From NCBI RefSeq assembly GCF_000524195.1, contig NW_020170408.1:611010-675009 (forward strand): DNA of 64,000 nt. The letters run 5' to 3'. Each line of letters opens with the position of its first letter. Position 1 is the first letter of the stretch. The position numbers and the translations under genes are program-made. The stretch is from Echinococcus granulosus (Eukaryota > Platyhelminthes > Cestoda > Cyclophyllidea > Taeniidae). The notes under the pieces are model-generated. The model ran no database searches. It saw only the letters and a program-made list of their open reading frames with translations, and was not told the origin of the DNA. Positions 24,720-37,041 of the stretch are shown one piece after another.

Positions 24720-27700
24720 AGTTAACATGCCTGCGATTATAAGAATATTTCTTTCCATTTCTCATTTGTACCGAATTGCCTCTAGTTTGAAAAATCTCTA
24801 CCTAACATGAGGGTTTTATTCCACTGGGGGATATGCAAATTGTACTTTGCAGTTATAACTGTCATTTTTGCAAGTCTTTGTTATGTATTGGCGCGATGAC
24901 TTATAAATTTAACATTTAGAATGAATTGCAAATCTACTGCAGAAGTATATTTTGCAATAGAATTTGCCTTGTCGACTTTTGTAATCAAAAAAAATGGCGG
25001 TTGCTTCACATCTAACAAATATATAATGCTTAGAGATTTCGGAAAAGTGCTAAGGCATTGGCAGACGGAAAAAGCATTTTTACCTCATAAAGCAAATGAG
25101 GCGCAATTTTTTGAAACCATGACAACATATTAACTCAAATTTGTATGATAAATGCAGGTGTCTGAACCAAAGTCAGAGGAATGAGCCAGTTTTAGACGGG
25201 CGTGTCTGCAGTTCCAGTAATGGTTGGTCAAATTTGGCTTTTTAGCTAGTTGCAATGGATCCAACAGGCCTGTAAATTCCATGGCACAGCTGGTAGAAGT
25301 GTGCAAAGTAATTCCTCATATTACAGATACATTTCACTAAGGTGCAGTATTTGTCCTGCGCTGCCATTACAATAACCTGTCACCGATGTGTGTACCGAAC
25401 ACAATAGTGAACCATCTTATCGTGCAACAGAGGTGGGTCTTTAAGCCTCGTTTTAACCTGTTTCCAAATGCTTTCTGCCGTAAATTACTTGCCATCCAAT
25501 GTGGTCTCTTTCATCGGCAGTCACTGTGACTAGAAAGCTAAACGTGACGAAAACTAGGGCATCCTGTGGACAAGCCGACCTAATTTGACAATATAGTCGC
25601 ATTTTTGTATTTGAGGTGATAGCTTACGTGACTTTCAGCATTTCATTCCACATAAACTTGTGGGCTTGATCCACAAATATCCGTTCTCGTGTTTGCATTG
25701 ATTTCAACCCTTGAGGTAGAGCTCCTCATTTCCTCCCTGATCCCCCAAGGCATGCATTTTCCTTCGTCCTCTACTACTGACGTCAGTTTTTAATGAGAAT
25801 CTGCTGCTGTGTCGTTAGTATCAAAAAAGGGCAGTTCTCTGAGGCGAGTCTCCTTTCTACTTGATTCAAGTAATATTTCGTCAATGACATCTGAGTTCAT
25901 TGAGGTTAGTAAATGGAAATGACTAAAGCCGACATGTTTGTTTGCTTTTCTAAAAACAACTGAAGATGGTTCCTTTTAGTGCAATTGTGCAGCGTGCGGT
26001 GTTTAATTCCCTTTGTTATAATATACATCGTTCAGTGAATTTTAGGCATTCTTAAGGGTTATCTTGCACTTTGCAATCCAGCAGCTTTGGAAATGTTGAA
26101 ACGTTGAGGATATTAATGATGTTGTAATGAACTTCCTTACCCCTACATTCGCAAATTGCATTACTGTATTTAAACTCATTTCACTTCTGGTGAAGCTTGC
26201 TTAATGAACAGATCCACAGCGCAAGCAGGATGTATGCAAGAAGAAACGACTAAGACACAATACGTAAACCCAACGCGGGAAGTATGGCAAGACAAAGAAA
26301 TCAACTCGGAGAAAGCAGGAATGCGTAAGTAGCAGCTATGCTCGATCCCTCGGGGTTTGTCCTCCATGCAAAAAAAGATGAAATCTATTTAATTCAAAAT
26401 AAGAAAAAGACAAAAAATGTGTTTATTACCACGGATACGACTAAATAGCAAGATAGTGTCAAATATTGACGAGCATCATGAGTTCGTACGAATGCAACGA
26501 TGCTCGCAGGAGAAACAATAATTGGGAGGCACAGTCCTAATTCCGAAGTATACACTAGTAGATGTTGATGTTTTCTACACCCATTCCATTTGGAATATGA
26601 CAGGAGCATGTTGGTTAATGTCCGCGGCACGACGTGAATTCACTCCAACCGTCCATTAGTACGGAAAATACCGACACCATCCTATCACCTCAGAACGCAA
26701 AGTAAGTGTTGCAAATGAGATGAAGAAAGAGGGATTATTGGTGCCTAAATGAAGGCCAAACTGAGGTGTAATATTCACCCTCTGAAAAGTAGACGTCAAT
26801 CTACTGATAATTACCACTAATAACCAAGGCCTCACACTGTAACTGAGGCATCACTAACACAGCCGTGATGGGGTCTAGGATGTACCACGCAAGTGTGGAG
26901 ATCACAATTTCTCTCCCACACCTCCTGTCACTTATACACACACGTTGCCATGCCCTTGGGTTCCATGTGGGCGTCTCCAGTGGCTCCATGAGGAACGACC
27001 TTTTTGCTATAGTTCCACATGCGTGATATGGCACTTAGAATGGGCAGGCCAAACATTCGTGTATAATATAAATAGTAGAGTCGGGATGTCTGCAGCAGAA
27101 CTAATTTATTGGCACAATCTTATTACTAAAATAAAATGAACAATCTCATCTTTTATCCATCATCAATTCCAAGTACAAGTTGCGACTAAAGAGGTGGTGA
27201 TGTCTCTGTGAATTCTGGTAACAATCAAAGAGCAGATAGTACAGTAATTCAAATTGCAAGACTACCAACCCACTGATCGTCTGACCGACTAACTTCATGG
27301 TGCACACCTGCTGCATTCTGTCAGTATCATCGTGTCAGCTAGAACAGCCTACATAAGTACTACTAAAAGCAAGTGCCAGTAGCCTCTCTAGCCCTTTCGC
27401 ACCTAAACAATATATGCCCTCTCCCAGTATTACGTCCATGGAAAGCAAATCCAGTCCTAAAGCACAAAAACTGGGCGTTTTACTTCTAATCGCAAATTCT
27501 TGACTTGGCCGAAGAAGAAAACATACCGATGTTGGAGAAAGCGATTTGCATTCAAAAATCATGAATAGCTTTGCCATTTATCTCAATTTGCCAATATTCT
27601 CTGAAACGCGAAGTCTCCTTTGAAGCAAGTCGTAATTGTGATGATGTTGTAGCATACTGTCTCCCTGCAACCGTGCACTACGCATCAGTGGACATGAATG

Positions 27701-28919
27701 CCTCCAAATGCCCAGTTAGCTCCTACTGCTACTTCCACTACTGCTACTACTTACTCGGTAGTAGTAGTAGGAAAGTCATTCTTCGATGCATGTTCTGCTG
27801 CATTTTCCACAGGCAAAATTGCATTTTTGCACTTACCATAGGATACGTACTATCATGTGCCGACACCTTGTGATGTATTTGGCAAAAGCACAGGCTTCCC
27901 TCCACCACACACCGCACACCATGCAAGCACAATAGATGCCTTGCCTCCTGAAGCTGAATGGCTTCCTGCAACATATTTGCCATTTAGGAGGTTTCTTACC
28001 AACTCAAGCCTGTCTGATGGCTGTTACATGGCTTTCTAGAAAGATGTGGGGTAGAATGAAATCATCGGTCTACAGGGGAATGCAGGAGGGTAGGTATGAC
28101 AAGTAATGGTAAAATATGACTATTGCGAAATACAGAATGCTCACTACTAAAATTCCCTTTGCATACACGTGTACGAAACCAGATGGAAGATTGGCAGTCA
28201 AGGAAATGTTTAGAGAAGTTAACTTCGACTCAGGTATGCTGTGGAGCTTAATTAATAGAGGAGGCAAGTTTAAAGCTGTTAAAAAAGGGGAATGGCTTGA
28301 AGCATTTGGCAGCTTGGATTTTCCCTAAAAACCGCCACCACACCATTCTATTCATTGGTATCTTCTACGGGTGCAGCAGACAGCCTCTTAACTAACATTC
28401 TCAGATGGTCTATGGCTGATGCAGGTCCTGCAGATCACGAAGGCAGACATCTTCCACAACCCTTCTGTTAGAAGCCGTCACAGATTCTCGCGTTCTCCTT
28501 ACGTGCCCTTCATATGTCACATTAAGATTGAGTAATCAGAAATGGAATTCAGAGTTGTTGACTTTTACAATCAAGTAAGCTTTTCGGTGCCATAATGCTA
28601 GGACAGAATATGTATTGCTGACATGTAGAGGGGTCAGGTGTCACTGGCATGGGCCAAAGCGAAAAGTTGAACAAATAGCCAAGGTATTAGAGCACATTGG
28701 TTCCCTGGGTGGTTAAAGAAGGATCCCTATAATTTTGTTGATTCCTTATGAAACATGGATAAAATGTCTGCTTTGCAAAGATAAATTAAGCCAAGATAGT
28801 TCATTTCCTTAACGAATTTTTCCACCACATGATCCATGTCAGCGGCTGTGTTTACCAGGCTCTTTTGTGAGTCCGAGATTGGCGAGCAGAAATGACATGG
28901 AATGAACCCGCAGGGATCT
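24720..28919. other. Gene-poor intergenic DNA
   Basis: I recognise no gene, RNA or intact mobile element. The small open frames at 24921-25133, 27571-27873 and 28116-28328 have no motifs and no splice-consistent continuation. A short CTACTACT/AGTAGTAG mirror tract lies near 27720-27775. Confidence 0.4.
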
Positions 28920-29640
28920 CATGGAATTATTGCGAATGCTTCATCGGTTGAACACACCCACGCATCCGCTGGCATTTGAGAGTGAAACAAATGGTAGGTG
29001 TGATGATCTTGCACAGTGGTCTTCAGCCAAATTACGTCTCTTTGTCCCAGTTTCATTTAGAAAATAACGTGAGTGTGTTAATAAATAACCTCGTGAATTT
29101 ATTGTGGTCAAAACACACATTTACAAAGTAGTGATTTCATTTGTTTACTTTGATACGCATAGTGAGGGTGTTTAAAACGCAGTGATTTAGTAGTAGTGAA
29201 TGCTGCCTCAATGGAGCTAACACGAAGGGGTAAAACTTACCCGCAGACAATCAGACGTCAATTGATTGGTAAATGCCACTGGTGCTTAAGATCTACTTGG
29301 AGAATTGACGCCGCCAACGTGATTACTGTCTCCAAATGCGCCGACATTTGGCTCACATCATTCCCCCACTTTGTAGGCAGCCACCACACCTCCGCTGCCA
29401 TTTGGGTGACATTAATTAATGTGTATTTTCTCAGTGGGCACACTTAATCCACAACTGGAAGGCTTTTAGTGCACCAGTCCCTTTGGAGGAGCTCTGCATC
29501 TACAATTTCGTTACAAAGGACCTAAGTGCTAGTAGACTGGCAATTCATTTACAAGTATTGACGGGTAGAAAGCTTCGGCTCAGCTAGCGCAGACGTGTGT
29601 TATGCGAATGGGAGGCCGGTGTTAGTCCAGACTAGTACAT
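28920..29640 (+). repeat. Dispersed copy of the inverted-arm repeat family
   Basis: 28955-29060 resembles right-arm sequence 20770-20880 ('ggcat.tgag.gtg', 'taggtgtg.cgatct', 'cacagt.gtc.tca'). 29220-29460 matches 19430-19690 ('gaattgacgccgcc', 'tccaaatgcgccgacatttg', 'tgtaggcagccaccac', 'gtgacattaa'). The segment between them is not shared, so this is a rearranged or internally deleted copy. It shows that the arms consist partly of a dispersed family, not only of a unique duplication. Confidence 0.5.
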
Positions 29641-30530
29641 AATTCATTATACCTCAGAAAAAGAGGGATTTATTACAAATAATCATTTTTTTCTCAGCTA
29701 AATACGTCCATTATCTGTTAAATTCATGTAAAATATGAATTTTGCTGTCTTCTGGTCAGGCAAAAAATACATTGAAAACCGATCCAGATAATGAGCAAGA
29801 TATATAGAACTTTATGCAATTTTTTGGAGACCACATAAACTGCAAGTCGATTTGTCCGATTCGACGAGAAAACGACTTATTCATAGTAAAAAGAACCGAA
29901 TTGATAGGCCTTTACACTCAAATGCTTCCCGCGAAACCGCATGAGAAGCTTTTGGGATGGGTAATGGGCAGAGAGTTGAAAATTTTCATCAGCGAAATTT
30001 CACTGAATCGGTGTTAAGAAATGTGATTCCACAAAGGAACGTCATTAAGCGCTCATTCACATTATTTATGCGCGTGTCGTGGGTACTCCTAACAAACGTC
30101 TTCATATAGGTACCGTGGACAGCTGCGTCATGAACTTATTACGGTAGTTCACGTCCACGGTTAGTGTCGCTTCATTCCTGCAGAGCACAGAACAGCAGCA
30201 TTTGCTAAGGGTCATTTCCAATCATTCTATCAAGGGTCATCGCCGATTCTCCCATCTGCAGCATATGCTCTTCCTCCATCAAGGTTGGTCTCCGTAAGGG
30301 TGCGGTGTGATTTTCGCCGGTACCAGTGATGAAGTCTAAAAAAAATTAAGAGGAAAGCTGTGTATAAACTGTTCACGCACGGTGGGGGTATAAGCTACTG
30401 CCATGACCCAGAGTCCATGCAGCCCTGCAGAAATACAATGGCGAAGCCTTAATTGACCACTTAATAGGGGGGAATTAGTAAAACGCTAATCAAAGTACTA
30501 CCCCCAAACACAAGCAAAGCAGACAAATAA
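29641..30530. other. Non-coding intergenic DNA
   Basis: No supported gene or element. The open frame 29814-30017 has no recognisable motif. Confidence 0.4.
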
Positions 30531-30800
30531 TTGATGCCGAGCAATTTGCACAGGCTAACTCGTATTCCACACATTGCATCCACTCTCTCCGCTTCTTCAA
30601 GGTCGCCTGAGGGCCTCCTAACCCACGACGCATGTGTTTGTTCATTCAATTCCGCCCATCTCCTGTTCACCTTAAAATGCACAGCGTCACACTATAGCAT
30701 CACAATTGCTTGGGGACTGACGGAGACAGTGGAGTATACGGATGGGAATGCGGACTTCTTCCCCAGCCAGAGATTGCGTGTCATCCGCAAACGAGGCAAG
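30531..30800 (+). pseudogene. Kelch-like gene fragment: upstream region plus exon 1
   Basis: 30726-30791 translates as TVEYTDGNADFFPSQRLRVI, matching residues TVQYSDESEGSSLSHKFCLL of exon 1 of the kelch gene at 22118. The preceding 180 bp is alignable with the region 5' of the inverted copy at 31420-31600 (shared translation SASSRSPE). The homology stops near 30795, where it abuts the 3' end of that oppositely oriented copy. It is a truncated, non-functional fragment. Confidence 0.55.
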
Positions 30801-31600
30801 TTCAGCTCAAAATACCCAAATTTTTGTCTGCATCCGTACCTCAAGTCGCAAACGTATGTTTCAAAAATGTTCTGCCATCAGGGAGTGCCAAGTTCCATCA
30901 ATGCATGATTTGGCGTCGCATTGGCTACTGATCCTTCTTCTGGCACATCGTCCAGAGATTCTTTAGTCAGTGAGTCTTTAGCTCTCAGAACAGCTTTCCA
31001 TGCCTTGTTTTCAGAAACTCCACACACCAGTTGACGATCCTTACGGAGCCGAGATTATGTGTATAACATCCTCTTCAGAGATTATAAGTCTACCAGTGTA
31101 TGCATAGTTGATCACAGCCTCGGCCATACTGGAAGGAGGTTGATGGTGGCAAGATTTACCCCTACTCTTTGTAAATCCGCTTCTATTGGATGGCCTTTCC
31201 ACCCTTTCCAGAGGTCACTGTATTCAGTAAAAGTGGAAACTTGGCTGCTGCGATCAATTGATGTACCTCTACACACCTCCTAATCTTTATCTAGATGTCG
31301 AAGAGGAAAATCTATGCTTATCATCCCACAATTGATGAGCTTGCACTATTTACGAAGGTTTGGAATTTGTGGCTGGTAAAGGAGCCTGCATTCTCATCCG
31401 AAAACGTCACTGTGATGTAAAGGGTCGACAAAGTGCCCACTACGGCCAAGACGAGATGTGTGGGAATGGATGAATGAACACACGTGTGCCTTGCGTTGAG
31501 CACTTCTGGTGACCTCGAAGAAGCCGAGATGGTAGGCGCAGTGCATGGAGGATGAGTGAACCTGTGCATGCAATTTAGCCTCATTCATTTGTGTACTTTG
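30795..31600 (-). pseudogene. BTB-BACK-kelch pseudogene, 5' half
   Basis: On the minus strand, the order of the intact gene at 22118 is preserved. Upstream sequence comes first, including a 'ggcactttgtcgaccct' block like that before the 22118 ATG. Exon 1-like ITVTFSDENAGSFTSHKF lies at about 31360-31416, and exon 2-like LIAAAKFPLLLNTVTSGKGG at about 31180-31275. Exon 3-like EAVINYAYTGRLIISEEDV lies at about 31070-31128, followed by WCVEFLKTR. BACK-like remnants run down to about 30800. The start ATG, several frames and the whole kelch propeller are lost, and stops interrupt the BTB and BACK parts. It is a dead paralogue that kept its introns, so it arose by DNA duplication and not by retroposition. 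Confidence 0.7.
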
Positions 31601-34560
31601 CTTATGCTTAAAGGTTGTACTTTAATTCGCCTTTTAGTTCTTCTCCTTGATTGCGTGGACAGTTAAGGCATCGCTGTTGTATTTCTGCAGGGCAGCATAA
31701 CCTCTGGACCAAACCAGCGGCCTCCAGCCCTTCTGTTCGTAAACAATACATATTCGACTCCCGTATTATGCCCTCTTTTGACTTCAGTAAAGACTTACAC
31801 CCTATTCTGGTGGCAATGAGAAACGAACCCTCTCCTAAAAGGCACTTACCCCAAACTCCAATTGTACATCACCGTGGTATGATGTTCCATCTGGCCCATC
31901 TGTTCGTTACAAGGTTATGAGGGCAGGGGCAAATGATGGAAACAATGACTCATTATCCAGCCAGCTGCGGTAAATTCGTATCCAACCCCTAATACCTCTT
32001 CGTTGCAACATATTCAGCTCGAAAAAGGACATTTCGAACATGGTGTGCAAGCTAACTCAGTGTCCAAAGTGGACAGTTATCCATTCCGCGACCCTGGATG
32101 GAGAAGATACGCGAAAGGTGCCTCTTACCAGCCGATGTAAATTCTTTACATGGTCTTCGTTTTATCCCTTTATTTGGTTGTAATGGAAGATTTCTGGCTA
32201 GTTTTGGTTCTTCCTGGATGGTGACGAGTTGAGGTAAGGTGATACAACATCCTTTTAATTGGGTTTGTGGAGTTATTGCTGCCTCTGCTGTTGCCAAAAA
32301 TAGGTTCTGAAGTGTTTCCTGATGATTGGGATAGAACCAGCCACTAAACTTTGGAATGGAAACGAAATTCTGAGGTCCGTGCCTTTTTGAAAATTTGAAG
32401 GTTCGCCCGTTCTGCCAATATTATGGTAGGTTGAGATTTCCTCCTCACCCTTTCAACTTTGCCATCATACGCTTAAAAAAAGGTAGATTAGTTGGTAATT
32501 ACCGCGTTGAAAATGGTACTTTAAAAAGGGTGCATTTGATTTCGGGGTTATGTGGCGCCAGAGTTTGTCTCCTTTGTTACAAGCTTAAGTTTCTGGATGG
32601 CAAATGTAATGCATGGCTGATCGTACTTTTTAGTTTGCAAGAGGATAGAAATGGCCTGAACTTGTGACAGAGGAGACGTGAAAAATTCCCACAGAAAAGG
32701 AGAAGACAGTGCCATAGTCTGCCAATAAAACCGGTCTTATGTGAAATTCCACATCATCACAATACATGATCTCTTCCTCCCATCCATCTGCTCTACTCAT
32801 GTGTCTAAACCCGCAAGTGCGAGTAGTAACCTTACAGTAACTAGTGTTTACTTGTTTTTAGGTTGTTTATTACTACTTGCTGATTAAGTTCCTCACTTGT
32901 GAAATGCTGAATTAATAGTAAGTGGGATGACAATGCGAAGATATGTGTAGTAACCTGAAGTAACTGCCTCTTCTTGTTGGTGATCAAATGAAATTCATCA
33001 GCTTTTTCTGTAATAATGTTTAAAGTAGCCTTGTCCACCAATCATTATGATCTAGGAATGCGCACAACTTGTTGATCATTCAAATTCCAGGCAAAAGTTT
33101 TCCATTTGACGGCTTGTCTAGGTGTGGACGCATATCGAGAAAGTGGTCCTGAAGACTGGGCGAGTTGGTGCACCACTGTCATATGCGTCAACAACACTTA
33201 AGCTGGGTTAGTAGGAGATAGCGGCTTTCGCTGATCTTTATCCGCTTTAACTTGGATCTAGTCCATCGCCTACGCAAATGACTAGTTGGATGGTAGGTAG
33301 CGTTCCTGTTTTTTGTTGTTTATTGGAGATATATCTTCGTATGGTGTTAATACTACCCTCGGACAGGCCGTACAGTGTCCTGGTGACCAGCTTATTCGTA
33401 CGACTTACGACGCACCTCATGAGAGATGAAACTTTGTTATTTACGGAGGACTACAAAATGGAGGTTGTTTATATGAGGTGGAGATTGTGCACCCGCGTCC
33501 ATTTAATGTTAGTTGAAGTTGGTGGGAGGCGATTTCAGCTGGTTTGCCCTCTACCCTGAGTTGAAGTTGGCAGTCAAGCTAGCAATGCTGACGAACGCAC
33601 TTGTAGAAGGAGAAAGTGGAGTGTGTGGTGACTTGATTAATTGACTGTGATTACTTGTTCCACCGACTGACGTGTGAAAAGAAATGACTTTTGAGCTAAA
33701 GGCATCAAACGAAGGAGAGTGGCTTTGGCTGTAGGAAGCGCAACACAATTTTTGAGCATAGGGCCCTTCGCCCAGATAAGACGGCTACTTTTGCACTGTT
33801 GTAAGGGACAAAAGAGTAGGCTTTGGACTCAGAAGAGGCTAAGACTAGACAGTGGGTGGAACGAACTCAGACTGCTCACCTCTCCCCCTTTCAAATACTG
33901 CCATGACTAACCGCGAAAAGACTTACACTGTAGGTAGGACGGAGGTAAGAGACCGCCTTAAGCTCAGCCTCTTTGCGATACGGAATGATTCAATGTAATT
34001 TACTCACTTGTAGGCACAAATTAGGGATGGTGTTGGAATATGTGGGAGAAAAATGGCGTACTTGGCGGCAGCAGCACGACGAAATAAAAAGTCGTATGAA
34101 GACCATTAACTGAACTTTTGAGAGGCAGCGAAGGGAATCCTTCCTTGCACTACTTCGTTCTCCATATTTCTCTGGTGACATTGCTCTGGACTCCAAGCCA
34201 GGATTGTCGCTTCATGATTTCTGACGCCTTTGCACCCGACAATTCCATGCCAAGCTGACTAGACGGTTCCGTTGGCCAACAGGTGAGATATGAGCAGGGG
34301 CAGCTAAAAGCAGATCATAGTTTGTCTTGTGGAGTCAACACGTTTCATGAAACTGCACTCACTGTCAGACTGTCTGATGGGGAGGGGACAGTAAATGATT
34401 AATCGGAGTCAATCTGTCTATCTGTCTACCCTTCTATCTTTCACACGCACTCACGAGGTGCATCAACTCATCTGATTTCATAGGACTAGGGCCCAAAGTA
34501 CCAACAAACCACCAACTGGTTAATTGGGTTTGCAAACTAAAACGTTGCAGCGAGGTGGAA
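31601..34560. other. Gene-poor intergenic DNA
   Basis: No supported gene. Open frames at 31651-31920, 32395-32667 and 33278-33559 lack motifs, splice context and similarity to one another. Confidence 0.4.
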
Positions 34561-34576
34561 CCGATCAACTGGATGG

Positions 34577-34960
34577 ATGGAGGTCACCACGAGGTCATGT
34601 GATTTGCATCTTTTCGCCCCCTTTACTCGGATCAAGGCCATAAAACACGTGGTCATTACGAACTGGTTGCATTACAACCCACGTTTTGAAGTGACATTAG
34701 ACGAAAGTCCAATCTTACATCTTCATGAAATCACCCTGTCAAAATCCACAACTGACCTAACTCGTGCACAAAAAGAAAGGTGTTTTTTATCCAAAGAAGG
34801 GCATCACAGTTGTCCCTACCGGTCCTACTGCCAGTTCGTTGGACAATTTTCGAATTACTGATGAGTCTTTGGGATTCAAGACTACGAATCTGCGTGTAGA
34901 GAGGCAAAACAGAAAAATGTTAGAAAAGTGATGTTTGATCCACGTAAGCATGGCAGCTCC
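34577..34960 (+). pseudogene. Possible relic of a DEG/ENaC-type channel extracellular region
   Basis: The open frame 34577-34861 ends at tandem stops. Its translation contains ILHLHEITLSKSTTDLTRAQ, then RCFLSKEG, and in a shifted frame after the stops DYESACREAKQKNVRKVM. The order 'P....I.LS.S...L....+.RC......Y...AC...C' is reminiscent of the finger/palm region of degenerin/ENaC channels, but conserved cysteines are mostly missing and no membrane segment is seen. The similarity is weak and could be chance. Confidence 0.2.
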
Positions 34961-35316
34961 ATTAAAAGGCGAGGGAAGTTGGAAGTGGATGGATTAAAAA
35001 AAGTGGTTTTAAAATGTTGGCGTGCAAGACCAATCAAGGGATACTTTCTTTGAGGATGTTTTGATGCTGTGAGCCAAGTTGCGCTGTTTTTCTGTAACTC
35101 TTACCATTCAATGTCTCTTCTGCTTGCTCCTGTTTTTGATTTGTGGTGATAATTGAAGTGCAGTGTATACATGTGATATTGCATCAGAGAACTATAGATG
35201 GTCATCACAAATGTGACCTTATTACCTTGGATCGATCCTCATTTCGTAAGGAAAGTTGAAGGGAAAGAAGCCAAAGAAGGAGCAGGTAAATGCAGCGGAA
35301 TCACAAATTTACCTTA

Positions 35317-35322
35317 TTTATT
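35317..35322 (-). terminator. Polyadenylation signal AATAAA
   Basis: AATAAA on the minus strand lies about 54 nt downstream of the stop codon of the small membrane-protein gene, a typical distance to a cleavage site. Confidence 0.5.
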
Positions 35323-35375
35323 AAAAAACTACTCTTGGAATGTGTTACTGTAAGTGGAGGGGTGATAGCATACGG

Positions 35376-35621
35376 TTAATTATAGCGTGTTTCCTTACGG
35401 ATGGCCCTTTTGGTCCAGGTGAGTGGCAATTTCAGGGCGCCTAAAATGTCATCCAGACGCATCTCTAAGGGAGGAATCCAGGCGGCAAATGGAACGAACA
35501 ATACGTAGATAGCTGCGAGTGAAAATGCCACTGGCCAGGCGATGAAGAAGACCAAGGCGAAACAGAAGATTGTGTAGAGCAGATCTCTGACTTTGTCCGC
35601 AACCATGATCATTGGTGACAT
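35376..35621 (-). CDS. Small hydrophobic membrane protein (81 aa), function unknown
   Basis: This single-exon frame starts MSPMIMVADKVRDLLYTIFC. It continues with a hydrophobic span of about 35 residues (approximately 14-48) broken by a Pro in AWPVAFSLAAIYVLFVPF, long enough for one long or two short membrane segments. It ends with an amphipathic, basic tail (LPLTWTKRAIRKE). A polyadenylation signal follows at a normal distance. The pattern of a hydrophobic hairpin with 'AWP.AF..A..YVLF.PF' followed by 'LPLTW' resembles small uncharacterised animal membrane proteins. I cannot name the family with confidence. It is probably complete; two in-frame downstream ATGs (codons 4 and 6) are alternative starts. 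Confidence 0.6.
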   Translation of the reverse strand: MSPMIMVADKVRDLLYTIFCFALVFFIAWPVAFSLAAIYVLFVPFAAWIPPLEMRLDDILGALKLPLTWTKRAIRKETRYN

Positions 35622-37041
35622 GTAACGTGAATGTGACGGTCAGAACTTAAAAGGCGGTAGAATGTAAATAGTTGACGTTGATTGGTGAAGGAATCTATCA
35701 TTCAGTAGGTGGTAAACACTGGATGATTTGTAGGAGGTCTCCAATGGGGTACATAGGCATTTATTTCATATTTGGTTGGACATTGTAGGTGGGCCTTTAG
35801 GCCAATCACTAGGAGGAACATCACTTTCTTCACGTGTTCGACTATAAGCAAACCAGGTAGACAGAAACAGAGTGACAATGTATAAACAGTGTTCCTATAG
35901 GCAGTCACTGATATAGGCAATGCTCTCATTGTGGAGCTTTGTCCTCTCTTAGGGAGCAGGAAATATAGGAATTTCTGTCCTGCATTGTAATAGAATTTCC
36001 AAAGTACGTCATAATAGTTTGCATCACATGCTTTTCGGACCAAATGAAAATATGTCGACTGATATTCCTGGACCTGGCTATTTGCTGAAATTGGAAAGGG
36101 AGTAGAGTTTGTGATGAAATTTGTTGCTTTATGAAGTGCTCTGTTCAACGGGGCATGGCTATCTGGTCGAACCTAAGCATGCTAAGTTTTGTATTATGAA
36201 AAGCATTCTTTCTCCCAACCACTACCGTCTAATAGGATGAACGCCACTTGCAATTTTTCAACATACTCAAATAAGGCGGTAATTTAATATTTAATGCAAC
36301 CGTGAGTTTGTTGTCCAGTCAAAAAAATCAGAGTTGATTTTAGTGCATAGTCCATAATTTTCCTGAAGGCGAAAGAAGTAATAGCACCAGTGCAGAATGT
36401 GTAATGCTGACATCAAAAAAGGTTGGAGACTGCTGGCTTTGACCGGGGGCTATGCTACGTAGGGTCTGAATAAAGGTAGAGCCTTTAATGATTGCGTATT
36501 TAACACGAGGAGCTAAAATTTGCCGAAACATTGCAGAAGTCCCGCCCATCGACTAGACTTCTGGCCGTATTACTATCATCACAATGTACATTTATATTAA
36601 TAATATGTACCATTAGACACCACCTACTTTATAATGACTCCAGCGAAGACGCCTGGCACTGCATAGATTTTTAAACCATTTGATAATACTTAACTATAAG
36701 ATAAAAAAAGCAACGTAAAGTTGTAAGAAAAATTCATTGAATTAGGCATTATTTGCAGGCTGTGAGTTTATTTCGAAGCAAATATTTGTGACTTGGATAA
36801 TTGGTTTGATTGATTCATTTATGGTTTTTGTTGCATTTAGAAGTTATTAAAGGTGACACTACGCAAAAATTGGTAAAAATTCGATTAGAGTTGCATCATT
36901 ATAAATAGGCCAGACCTTAGAACATCTGCTTCAAATTAACTAGGAGCATGGTAGAGATTGTGATGTTGTTGCTGCTGTTCCCCGTGACCTTAGACTAATT
37001 CAGTTGGGTGTTGGTCTTAGCGTAACAAAGAGACTGGCAAA
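35622..37041. other. Intergenic region between the small gene and the septin
   Basis: It holds the divergent upstream regions of a minus-strand and a plus-strand gene. The long minus-strand frame 35702-36148 (148 codons) has no motif and I do not accept it as a gene. An acceptor-like 'ttggtcttag' at about 37011-37020 precedes the septin start by 21 nt and could be a splice or trans-splice acceptor. Confidence 0.4.

Noticed and set aside
34857..34890. CTGATGAG motif suggesting a hammerhead ribozyme
   Set aside because: The required GAAA segment and stems I and III are not present.
35702..36148. 148-codon minus-strand open frame
   Set aside because: It has no domain motif, no splice or poly(A) context and unremarkable composition; a frame of this length is expected by chance in 64 kb.
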